Shown here: positions 10,884 through 21,311 of the stretch, piece after piece | Layout: each line of letters starts with the position of its first letter | Position numbering within the stretch: position 1 is the stretch's first letter | Notes under the pieces: model-generated | Told to the model about the DNA's origin: nothing | What the model saw: the letters and a program-made list of their open reading frames with translations, nothing else | Database searches by the model: none | Made by a program: the position numbers and the translations under genes | NCBI RefSeq assembly: GCF_030864355.1 | Contig: NC_083393.1 | Coordinates: 1,426,001 to 1,490,000 of the forward strand | Direction: 5' to 3' | From: Cutaneotrichosporon cavernicola | Lineage: Eukaryota; Basidiomycota; Tremellomycetes; Trichosporonales; Trichosporonaceae | DNA: 64,000 nt

Positions 10884-11616
10884 ATGGCGCCCACCAAGAA
10901 GTCTAAGTCGGCCAAGCACTCGGAGAGCATCAACGCCCGCCTCCAGCTCGTCGTCAAGTCGGGCCGCTACACCCTCGGCTACAAGCAGGCGCTCAAGCAG
11001 CTGCGCAACGGCAAGTGTAAGTGATCCCTCGGCGTCTGGAGCCTGGTCGAGAAGGCCTCGCTGGGTCTCTCCTACAATGTGGGAGAGATCGCGGTCAGCG
11101 AGTGTCCGGAGCCTAGCTGAGAAGGACGCCTGTGCTGACGCCTTCTTCCTTGGTCTGGATTCGTCCTGCAGCCAAGCTCATCCTTATCTCGCGCAACTGC
11201 CCCCCGCTCCGCAAGTCGGAGCTTGAGTACTACGCCATGCTGTGAGTGTCTACAATGGAGAGCGAGGTGGAGAAGATGGAGGCCGGCGTATTGGTAGTGT
11301 GTGGAGGAGATTTTGTGCTGGATTTTTCGCGCATCGCGCTGTTCATCCCCACACTGCATCCTGCTGCGCGCGTCTCTGTTCTTGGAAACCTCGTGTCTTG
11401 CGATCCCCAGCATTTGGACTCCACTGACCCCAGCTCGAAGACCTCGGTTCACCACTACGACGGCTCGAACGTCGACCTCGGCACCGCCGCTGGTCGCATG
11501 TACCGCGTCGGTGTCATGTCGATCCAGGACGCCGGTGACTCCGACCTCGTGAGTAGATTCTTTCACATTCAGCAGAGCTGCGCTGACCCTCTCAGCTCCA
11601 GGTCCAGGAGGCTTAG
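10884..11616 (+). CDS. RPL30: 60S ribosomal protein eL30 (RPL30)
   Basis: Cytosolic large-subunit protein of the L7Ae/L30e RNA-binding family. Exons 10884-11016, 11172-11241, 11434-11548, 11596-11616 give 112 residues, the normal size. Recognised stretches: [59 protein letters not shown] and [16 protein letters not shown]. The final exon encodes only seven codons including stop. Introns 1 and 2 (155 and 192 nt) are longer than usual here. In budding yeast eL30 represses its own splicing by binding its transcript; whether this gene does so is not visible. Confidence 0.95.
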
Positions 11617-11859
11617 ACGTCTGATACTTAGGGGCTTCCTCCGTCTTCAGCTGTCCATGCATTGTACATTTACAGGCCATGGCATGTTGCATGATGACCT
11701 ACGTTTTGTGTTACTGATGCTATGGTTCTGTTGAAGGAAGGTTCAGGCTGAAGACGAACGCGAGGTGAATGCCTGGTGCTGCGATGTGTTCATGCTTGGA
11801 GGGTCAATGAGATGCCAGTGTATGAGTCTGGGCTATGGTGTTCTGGAAGAGTGAAGGCG

Positions 11860-13127
11860 CTAAGACGGTGTCACGCGTACGATCTCGACACGCGTACCCG
11901 CGTCGAGTGCTGTGTCCCAGAATGTCGGGGCGGAGGAGTCCATCGGCGTGAGGTCAAGGAGTTCCGTGCGCATCTCGCGAGAGGCTGGTGTCAGCTTGGG
12001 TTAAATTGTCAGCATGAGACCCACAACACTCGTCGAGGAAGAGTTTGAATGTCTTCTCGTTTCGTACCGTGGCGGCCAGCACCGCATAGCTCTCCTTGGC
12101 TAACACCCCAATGGCGTCCACAAGGAAGGGCACCAGGTCTGGGTCGTAGATCTGCTGTCAGCTATGAAAACGTACCCAATCGGAGCTGAACGTACAACGT
12201 CTGCAGCCAAGACAACCCGCCCCCTTCCTTCGACCGGTTCAAGTGCCTCAGCCCACACCCCGGGCCGATCATCTGGCGGTGCGGAAGCGTCAGACCAGTC
12301 GAGGGAGCGTACTCGTGGTGGATGCTCCAATTGGTCTGATGTAAGCTACAGAGTTGTCCTTCATTTACTGAGGGAGATGTTGGCCTTCAACCGTCCCAGC
12401 GGCGTGCGAAACGCCTGACCCTCATCGTCGCCGTTCTCATCACCGAGGTCCGTTGTGATCACGTCAGCCCCGAGCTGGGCGAGGAGGATCGAGAGGAAGC
12501 CTGTGCCTGCGCCGAGCTCAAGGACAGGCGGTGGTGCGGATGCGGAGGAGGGAAGGAAGATGGATGGGGAAGAGTGCAGAACGTGGTGGCCCAGGTGGAG
12601 AGCTGCAGTCCATGTCCGCAGGCCCGTTGTTCCCGCCTGCACCGCAACCTGCTCCTCAAGGAGTGTGATCGCGCACTCGGGCCGACCATACAGGAATGTC
12701 TTGTAGGACTGTGGTGGTCTGTCGTTAGCTCAGTGGTCAACGAGAGATTGGGAGTTAAGTGGAGAGACGATTGCAGACGCATGACTGGGCTCATGCAGGG
12801 GCCCGGTTCTTGCAACTCCACCTTTCTTCATCAGTTGACTCACTCTCCAAAGCGAGGTGGAGTGGCCATGATTCCGGCCACGACCTCGTAGACACGCTCC
12901 TCAACACCATCCTCCCCTGCCCCCGCCTCCAGAGGCTGCAACAATCGCTTCCAGAAGGAGCGTTGGTAACCTTCCTCCGGCGCAGGCAAGGGACTCTCCA
13001 CAAGATTGTCCGCCAGCCATTCCTGGGCAGCCGGAGGAAGGTCAGGTACATGGAGGAGGTATGGCGGGACGAGGCCAAAGTACTGCCTCCTCAAGGTTTG
13101 AAGCGCAGATAGGTCGAGTTCAGACAT
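11860..13127 (-). CDS. FAM86/EFM3-like protein-lysine methyltransferase (putative eEF2 methylase)
   Basis: Seven-beta-strand SAM-dependent methyltransferase of the Methyltransf_16 group. Exons (minus) 13127-12844, 12718-12369, 12335-12196, 12151-12028, 11984-11860 give 340 residues. The N-terminal part (LQTLRRQYFGLVPPYLLHVP) resembles the FAM86 domain. It is followed by SYKTFLYGRPECAITLLEEQ, TGLRTWTAALHLG, SAM motif I VLELGAGTGFLSILLAQLGA, acidic motif TTDLGD, and LAADVIYDPDLVPFLVDAI as post-motif strand. The C-terminus is MRTELLDLTPMDSSAPTFWD. FAM86A/Efm3 methylate eEF2; substrate here is inferred from architecture. Intron 4 uses a weak GTTGTG donor. Convergent with RPL30. Confidence 0.78.
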
Positions 13128-13745
13128 GGTTAGAGAGCGCAGCGAACGCGCCAATGATGGAGAAGTCAGTTGCGGTTCTAGGGAGCTGGGGAGGAAGAGA
13201 GGTGACTCATTGAAGGTGGAGGGTGGAGGGAGACGTGTTGAAACTTGCATGGATGGCGTCATAGGATGGGGCAATGTTGATTTAGAGTGGGGCAGGTTGG
13301 GAGGACCGAATAATGTTTTGATTTTAGGGTTATGATGCACGCGATTGACTTTCCCACTGTAACGAGGAAAGCTGACCCTTAATCTGGTCCAAGCTCAGCT
13401 TTGGGCACAACAACAAACACAACCCACACAACCCACACCAAACCAAACCAAGCCAAACGACGTCCAAAACCATAGCGATCCAAGTACATTAGTTGAAGCC
13501 ATCACCATCTCCCCCTCCTTCCTCTCTTTCCGTTGCCCATCTGTTACACTCCATCCGGGGTCGACGCAACGTCGCTTTCCCTTCCCCATCGCCATCGCAA
13601 CCCGCAGCGAGAATTGCATGGAGAGCTCCCCAATCGGCTGTGAGCCTTCCTCCCGCCCCACAACGTCCTTCCCATCACTGGCCTGATCCCTATCCCTCTC
13701 CTTTGTGAAGACATCCACGCCCATTCTTCGGCACATTACACAACC
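13128..13745. promoter_or_regulatory. Divergent promoter region of EFM3-like and kinesin-8 genes
   Basis: No gene seen. The stretch lies between two divergent start codons and includes a repetitive A/C-rich block around 13405-13465 (ACAACAAACACAACCCACAC type). Functional sites cannot be assigned from sequence alone. Confidence 0.45.
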
Positions 13746-16700
13746 ATGGCCTACTTGATCGACGACAATGCCATGCGCATCTGCGGTACGTCGCCCGCTA
13801 CCCTGCTGGCATTTGTCATCGTAGCAGGCCGACATCTCCCTCACCGTGCTGACGCACGAATCAGTGCGGCCGCGGCCTTGGCATCCAACCAAGGAGGCCC
13901 CGTATCTCGCGCAGGACACCGATCAACCCTTCTTCATAGGCAACGGCAATTTTGGGCAGGCCAAGAAGCCCGCGGCCGGAGGCGCCATCCGCGAGATCGT
14001 TGGTGAGTGGTGTTGGTCGCGCGCGGTGTTGATTGCCACGGCCGATGGCTAACCATCAGAGGTCATTGACAACCGCTCTCTCGACTTTGACCGCAAGCCC
14101 GAACGCTGTGCCACTCGCTACGGCGGCTTTAGCGGTAGGCGTCACAAGGACAGGCGGTTGGTTAGGGATAGTCGACGGAGCTAATCCCAGCTACGTGTTT
14201 GACCATGTGTTCAAGATGGCCGCCAGCCAGGAGGAGGTCTACGAGAGGACGGCCAAGCCTCTTCTTGACGGTGTGCTTTCGGGGTTCAACGCGACTGTTT
14301 TTGCCTACGGCGTGAGTCTTGATAGCGCCCTGTGCTGACCATCAGGCCACTGGGTGTGGCAAAACACACACCATCAGCGGCAACCAGGAGGACCCCGGCA
14401 TCATCGTCCGGACTATGAGAGACCTTTACGAGCGCATCTCAGAAAGCCAGGATCGTTATGACACTCACGTCGAGTTGTCAATGATCGAACTCTACAACGA
14501 GAACATCCGCGACCTACTCTCGGACACCTTCCCCCACATGCCCACAGGTGGCCTCAAACTTCTTGAGAACGAGAAGGATAGGGTGACAATCGCCGACGTC
14601 ACCATCCGGACACCGAAGACGGCCGATGAAGTGATGGAGCTAGTCATGATCGGCAACGAGCGTCGCAGTACCTCGTTTACTGCGGCAAACTCTGCGTCCT
14701 CTCGCTCTCATGCTGTCCTCCAAATCAGCATCGCGCGCAAGAGCCGCAACGCAGACGTTGACGTGGAACGCGAACAGGTCTTGCTCGACACCTCGTTCGC
14801 AACCCTGTCCATTGTCGATCTCGCAGGAAGCGAGCGTGCCTCTGCGACTCGTAACCTCGGCGACCGCATGAAGGAAGGAGCACAGATTAACAAGTCGCTA
14901 TTGGCTCTCAGTAGCTGTATTTCCGCTTTGTGCGACGCCCAGCGCAAGGGCGCGCGTCCACACGTTCCATACCGCAATTCTAAACTCACTCGTCTTCTCA
15001 AGTTCTCTCTTGGGGGCAATTGTCGCACGGTCATGATCGTTTGCGTGTCTCCATCATCCAAGGACATCGAGGACACGTCGAACACCCTCACGTGGGCAGA
15101 CCGTGCGAAGCACGTCAAGACGACTGTAACGCGCAACATCAATGGCACACACGTCAGCGCGAGGCAATATGTCGAGAAGATCCACCAGCTCAACGAGCGG
15201 GTCAAGATTCTCGAGGCGCAGCTCGATGTCAAGGACCAGGAGACAAGTAAACTGGTGCAGCTCAAGATTGAGGACGCAAAGATACGGATCATCGAACATG
15301 TACGATTCATCAACGCAACAGTCGACGACCAGTGCGAGGTTGTTCGAGAGGGTGCCGAACACTGGGCAAAATGGGATGTCGCCAACCTCGGGATCGAGAA
15401 GATCGAAAACCGCCGTGACGACCTTGAGGCCGACGAGGACACCCAGGACCTGGCGAAGGAGACAGAAATGTGCAACTCCATAATCGCCCAGTACAAGCAC
15501 GAGTTCACTGAGTCTCGTCATCTCCAAGCGAAGGTCAACAAGGGCAATGACGCGGCCATGACCCTCAGCAAGCAGATCGATGACATCGAGTCGAAGATCT
15601 TCCCGGACGTCGACCCGGTGTATGCGCAGAATCTTCGCCTGGAGATGGCAGTGGCCCGAGCCAAGATCAAGCAAGCGAACGCCAAGGGCTGCGAGATTGG
15701 CTACCGTGAACGTTTGGCCAAACACGAGGATGCTCTCGCCCGGTCCGCCATCGCCTCAGCCCGTATTGAGGCGCTGTACGAGAAGCACTCGTCACGTATC
15801 AAGGCTCTGTGCGCGAGAGGGTCTGTTGAACCATTTGTCATTCTCCAGGAGATGGACCTGCTCAAGGCGTTGCAGGCTCCGCTCTTTCGCGAAATGGGCA
15901 ACATTCACCAGCTCATTCAGCTGTCGGATGCACCAGCCCCGGCTCCTGTCCCCACTCCGATCAAGGGTGCGCAACTTCGCCACAACGTATCACCCAGCGC
16001 TATGGGCTCGCCCAAGGCAAAGCGCCTCTCGCAACGATTCTCCATGGATAAGAAACATCTCGTCCACAAGCCCGGCTCCCCTCGGCGGTCACTCCCTGGG
16101 CGCGGCGCGATGCGCAGGACAAGCGCTGTGCCAGCGTCCTCTCGGTCCGCCCGGTTTGCCGACGATGAGGGAGGTGAGCTCGAGGAGATCCGCCACTTCA
16201 AGGCCCGCTCGTCGCAGTCGCCAGTCGTTGGGACGTCCCCAGACGATGGCGGTGACTGGGAGGAGGTTGTCCCCACCATCAAGCCTGTGGCGCTACCGGC
16301 CCCTCCCAAGGCCAAACCAAGCACCTCGTCCAAGCCCCATCAGCGTCTGAACATGTCCCTGCGTGGACCTACGGCCCCGTCAACTGGTTCTCCAACGGGA
16401 CACCCGCGCTCAAAGCCTCCGCCCATAGCTCCGTCCGGATCGTCCCCACTCGCCTCCACGTCGGCCTCGGCGTCCGTGATGCCGGCGTGGAAGGCGAACC
16501 GACTTGCCCTTGGCAAACACGAGAACAGCAAGGACAAGGAGGGAGTCAGCCCCATCAAGGGTGACACGAGTGTTGTCTCGGTTGCCTCTGAGATCTCATT
16601 CTCAAAGATTACGATACCAATCGGCTTAGGGCGGCCGCCACGGCCATCTTCGCGTACGGCCTCCGTGCTCGGAGAGTTGAGACAACTCCCACCATCACGG

Positions 16701-17216
16701 CCAACGTCCTCACTGGGCTCGTCAACTCTTCACCTCCCGACAGCTTCCAGCGCTGCGCGCGCGAATGGAGGGGACAAGTCCCCTATCGCGTCGACCCATT
16801 CTCCTGCGGTGCCAAGCCCGAGGGGGCCCTCGTCGTCGCGTCGTCTGTCTGATCGGCACCAGCGAAGAAAGCTCCACCAGGGAGCCGTTCCGTATCGGCG
16901 GAAGCCGAGTCTTATCCCGTCTCCCAAAGGATCACCTAGCGGAACGTCTCCCAGAGGCTCCGCCGGTGGCTTCGGGCTAGCCAAGAGCATTGGGCCAGGG
17001 GCTTCGAGCACCCTTGCCGGTGCTAGTTCGAGCGCGGTACCAAGCATGGGCTCCCCGATGACACTGGCCATGAGTGTCGCCGGCACCAGCGGGGCAGGCT
17101 TGCGCACTCGTGCGAGTATGTTCTCGCTCAATAGCGGTAATTTGGTCACGAATGGTGGCAATGGCAATGGCAATGGCAATGGCAACGGTGCCAATCCGAA
17201 GCCAATTTGGCGATAG
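13746..17216 (+). CDS. Kinesin-8 motor protein (KIP3/Klp5/6/KIF18-like)
   Basis: Plus-end microtubule motor/depolymerase class. Exons 13746-13785, 13865-14002, 14060-14134, 14172-14311, 14346-17216 give 1087 residues; the third intron (37 nt) is the least certain junction. Motor domain at the N-terminus: MRICVRPRPWHP, P-loop GATGCGKT at 131-138, switch I NSASSRSH near 246, switch II DLAGSE near 289, then HVPYRNSKLTRLLKFSLGGN and TVMIVCVSPSS, the kinesin-8 signature. Neck and coiled-coil follow (VEKIHQLNERVKILEAQLD), with heptad-rich sequence to about 620, then a long Ser/Pro/Arg-rich tail ending in a Gly-Asn repeat. The basic disordered tail fits the second microtubule-binding site known for this class. 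Confidence 0.88.
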
Positions 17217-17626
17217 AATGAATTGTTAGATACACTACTTGTACGATAACTGCATCCGATGTGAGTGTGCTGTGTGCTTTGTGTGGATATATTCATGTGA
17301 CCTTTAAAGTAGACGCCACTGTTGAGAATCGAAGTGAGACACTTGGGATCGACGAGGGCCCCGCGTACACGTGGCCGGGTAGTGCTATTTGGCGGGCGGC
17401 CTGACGTCGCCGTCGTGAAGCAAAGGGGTAACTACGCGTTCCTCCCTGCATCTCGCCATCCATCATCATCATTATCATCATTATCATCCTTGCCCTCCGT
17501 CCCGCATTCCCCCAGCAACAATCAACTTGAGCCCAAGCAACAACCGCGCTCACACTTCCATAATCGCCACCTTTCCTTCTCATCACAACGCTCTCCATCC
17601 ACTCACGCTCCTTCAACAAACCCACC
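17217..17626. promoter_or_regulatory. Intergenic, promoter of the PEX30-like gene
   Basis: No gene seen. A CATCATTATCATCATTATCATC block lies at about 17465-17490, and pyrimidine/ACAA-rich sequence precedes the ATG at 17627, as at other starts in this window. Confidence 0.45.
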
Positions 17627-19508
17627 ATGCCTGCAGGCGCGGCCGACGCCGTTCCGCCAGGCGGTCAGGCGCCCCTACCACCTCCTGACCTCATGACCTC
17701 GCTCCCCGCACCCGTCCTTCGTCTCCTGATCGTCTTTGCGGGTCCGATCGCCGCCCTCCGCGCCGTCCTCGAAGTACTGCTCTGGAAGCCTGAGCGGCGC
17801 GTGCAGAGCTGGATGTTCCTCCTCGCATGGTGGTTCACGTGCCTTTCAGGCGCGTACGTGTTTGCCTGGCTGGCGCCACCACTTCTATTCGCGCCCCTGC
17901 TTCCGCTGCAGCGGTTGCGCCTCGGCGAGCGTAAAATGCCCGTACAAACGACACCGGCGCGCCCGGCAACCTCGGAGACCCTTCTCCAGACCCTTGGCGA
18001 CGTGTATAAGATCCTGGCGCTCCTCCCACCATCCCCCCTCCCGCCACTGTCCGCGACGTACGCACGGTTTCGCGCTCTTGGGGCGCGCCGCCTGGTCCGC
18101 GGCCTCGCCGTTATCTGGGGTCTCTGGATCGCGCTTGATCACACACTCGGCACACGCGTCCTCGTCGCCCTTGTTGGAACCGGTCTCATTCTCGCCCCAT
18201 CCCCTCCCCTCGCTCAGGTCGTGCACTTGGCCGGCAAGAGCCTCGCCGTCCGCCGCACCCTGGCCCTGGTATTCCTCCTCATCTTCGGGTCGCCCGACCG
18301 CGACTACCGTCTCGGCTCCCCGATTGGATGGCTCAAGAGCAAGTGGGTGAGCTCCAGGCGCCCATCCACAGTTCTCGCCTCGAAGCCGGTCAAGGCGGTC
18401 GACTCACCAGCGCCCGCCGACCGCGCAGGCAATCCCATCTACTTCCGCTTCGAGCTACACGAAAATCAGCGCTGGTGGATGGGACTGGACTGGACGTCGG
18501 CTCTGCTCCCTCAAGAGCGCCCAAGTTGGTGCGACTCACATCTCTTACCTGTCGCGCCGCCTCAAGCTTTCGCACTCCCCGCCCCCTCCTCCATCGACCT
18601 GCCAGCACACACGCACACCGAACCGCGTGGAATGCTGCGTCGAACCGCGACATGGCGTTGGCTTGATGATGACTGGTCCGTCGTCAAGAAGGTCAAAGGT
18701 GCACCAGCGCCCTCTGACCCTACGCCTGTCGCGCCTCCTGCACCTGTGGCCCGACCCGCGCCGGGTCTTTTCTCACCCAGCGATGGACGATCACCGTCGA
18801 TCGCCGAGACAGCGTTTGCCAAGGGCCTCGGGAAGCTGAAGAGCGTCCCACTACCTGGTACTCCAGCGTCTTCTTCACCTGCGCCGGCCAAGGCCTCGAC
18901 GGACTCGCGCCGACAGCGCACAGGCTCCGAGAGCACGGATGCGTCGCATGAGGATGTAGTCAGCTCCGCGGCAGGACAGCCCGAAGGTTCGATCCCAGAG
19001 GCCGATGACGAGACGGACGCGGACGGGTGGGTGTACGGCGACAACAAGTGGGAGAACATGACTGCCAGGGGTGGGCTGGGTAAGGTAAGTGAGAGGAAGC
19101 TCAAGGCTCAAGATGGGAAATGCCAGCTTGAATGTGTTGCAATTGAGCTGACAGCAGTTTACGCGTCGCAGGCGATGGACGCGCCGCGCCGTCTGCACCG
19201 AGAGCGTGCACCGCATTGCAGGGGCTCAAACGTCGTGCGACGAGGTCCCAGAAAGCGGGAGTGGGGCTGCTACCCCCATGGCGCGCCGTTCAAGTGGTGG
19301 CGTGCTACGCGGGCCGGGGTCGTCACCCTCCAAGGCCGGCGCGACGACTGCGTCTTCCGTGACCAGCGACGAGCACAAGGAACACCGGCCCATCGTCGCC
19401 CCGGTTCCAGCACCCTCGTCCATCGTGCCGCCGGCCCGCACCAGCCTCGATCGCGACCAGCAGCTCAAGCAGCGCCTCAAAAAGGCCATGGGCAACATGG
19501 GCGCATAG
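17627..19508 (+). CDS. Dysferlin-domain peroxin (PEX30/31/32, PEX23-like)
   Basis: Integral ER/peroxisomal membrane protein of the Pex24/Pex30 family, which shapes ER subdomains for peroxisome and lipid-droplet biogenesis. Exons 17627-19084 and 19158-19508 give 602 residues. Hydrophobic segments in the first 220 residues include LLIVFAGPIAALRAVLEVLL, SWMFLLAWWFTCLSGAYVF and a pair around VALVGTGLILAPS. DysF region: ENQRWWMGLDWTSALLPQER, then WRWLDDDWSVVKK, a Ser/Pro-rich insert, and DGWVYGDNKWENMTARGG running across the intron into KFTRRRRWTRRAV. The insert between the dysferlin halves is about 150 residues of low complexity. Ends 202 bp from the convergent PEX2. Confidence 0.87.
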
Positions 19509-19710
19509 TGTACCAGTGGAGATGCAACTAGATTTCGTCCAAGCTGTGGATCGTGGTTGATAGGTAGAGCGAGGGTCCGATGGGTAAAGCGTGGGCGGAG
19601 GCAATGTGGGCATAACGGCAATAACGGCCTCCAGTACCAAACGACCCGCGGTTCTATCCTCTCACTTGCACTCCGAGACACTAGGCCCCATGAAGCTGCA
19701 TCTATCTCTG

Positions 19711-21071
19711 TCACACTGCAAACCACGAGTCCTCCGGCCCAGGCTCCGACCCAAGCGTTCTGGCCTCGTTATCCTCTGCCGTCTTCTTCTCCTCGTCGGT
19801 GCTCTCGTCGCTCTCCTCAGGCTGCTTCAGGGCGCCAGGCTCGGCGCCGACGCGCTTCGCCTTGGTTACACTTCCCCCACACCGGAGACATTGCCACTTG
19901 GCGCCCTTCTCGGGGTGGTCCTGCGCGAACTGTGCGAGCTCATCTGCCACGCAGTAGTAACAGTAACTGCACCCGCCCCAGCAGTCCGTCTGTGCTGGGA
20001 GGAAAATACGATCCTCAGGGTCGGCCTCGGGGTCGGTGTCCTCAAGCGCCGGAAGCTCAATGTCTGTCCCGCTCAGAGCCACTGGCGCACTAGTGCGCCT
20101 CAAGTAGCAAACGGGACAGGTCTGCAGTGGGATGCCAGCACACACACCCGCGTGCGCAGCACTCGGAGCAGCGATGCCTGCTGCCTTTGCCGCCGAGATG
20201 CTCCCTTGCGCCGCCGAGAGAGCGTCGTAGTCGATGGTTGTCGGCTGATTCAGGAACGTCTTGACTGGCCCAAGCAGGGTGTTGGGGTTCAACGCATATG
20301 GCAGGCTAGGAATGCGAGGGAGCGCAAACATGAGGAATTCCTTCCGTCAGCACGAGACAAAATGGGGTTTACCGTCATGACGCCCCAGACGAGTTGGCGG
20401 TTCATAAACTCGTACGACACCATGCGCGCGAGGTGTGGCGCGTCGGGCACGAGGCGAATCTTGAGGATCCGCATCAGGAGGGATGGGTAGCGCCCATCCA
20501 AGAGAAACCAACCCCATCCAGCGAGCTCCCATGCCTGCGCGAGCGCCTCGATGCGGGTGAGCAGGCGCCACAGTTTACGCCGGATATCGTGCGACGGCAA
20601 GTCTGGCCACTGGCGCGAGAGCGCAGTCACACGCGCGCGCGTCAGTAGATAGCGAGGAAGGAGGGGCGGGTGGAGAAGGATGTAGAGCAGGAGTTTGTTG
20701 CGTGTTGCTGCTGTCAGCTCATCCTAAGAAACGCTTACGCCTCGTGCGGCCGCTCGCTAAGCGGAGGTTGGAGAGCGCGAGGCCTGGGCTGGCGGTAGCG
20801 GGCCCGAGCACGCCGGCTGCAAAGACAGCCAGTTTGAGGACCAGCTCGATCTCGGGCTTGGCGTCGGGTCCTATTGATGGCTAGCGTTAGCGAGGAGGTA
20901 GAGAATACGTACATGGAAGCGAGCGAAGGCGCGCGAGACGCCGTCGCCGAGCAGCTGGGCAATACCATCGTCTAGCTCCCCAGCGTCAACCTGGCTAACG
21001 AGTGGTGCGCGGGGGATATACGGCCCGCTTGGGGCACTGGGACCTGCCTCGGTGACGGCGGCGGCGATCAT
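19711..21071 (-). CDS. PEX2: PEX2, RING-finger peroxin of the peroxisomal import complex
   Basis: Peroxisomal E3 ligase component that, with PEX10 and PEX12, ubiquitinates PEX5 for recycling. Exons (minus) 21071-20913, 20880-20739, 20707-20373, 20340-19711 give 421 residues. The Pex2/Pex12 N-terminal domain shows SQVDAGELDDGIAQLLGDG, then RRKLWRLLTRIEALAQAWEL, LLDGRYPSLLMRILKIRLVP and RMVSYEFMNRQLVWGVMT, all characteristic. RING: CPVC at about 287-290, DCWGGCSYCYYC, and WQCLRCGG near the end, separated by an acidic insert. The usual RING His position is not His here. The three introns are only 32, 31 and 32 nt. The C-terminal tail is acidic. Start codons of PEX2 and the FG-GAP gene are divergent and 240 bp apart. 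Confidence 0.9.
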
Positions 21072-21311
21072 GTGGGTGGAGTAAAGATGGACAGGAGACT
21101 TGAAGTGGAGATGGGCAGTTCCGGCCCACTTAACCGGCTCGCGCTCCGCCGAGGCCGAGTGACTATTCCAGAACCCATTAGCGGGAGCAGATGGACACTA
21201 ATGGTATGTCCTAATGAGCACGTGGCATCCGCTGTCGCCACCAGATGATCAGATGTCCGATGCACTTCTGAGCCCAGCCCGACATTGAGCATCCACCATC
21301 TAGCAGCAACA

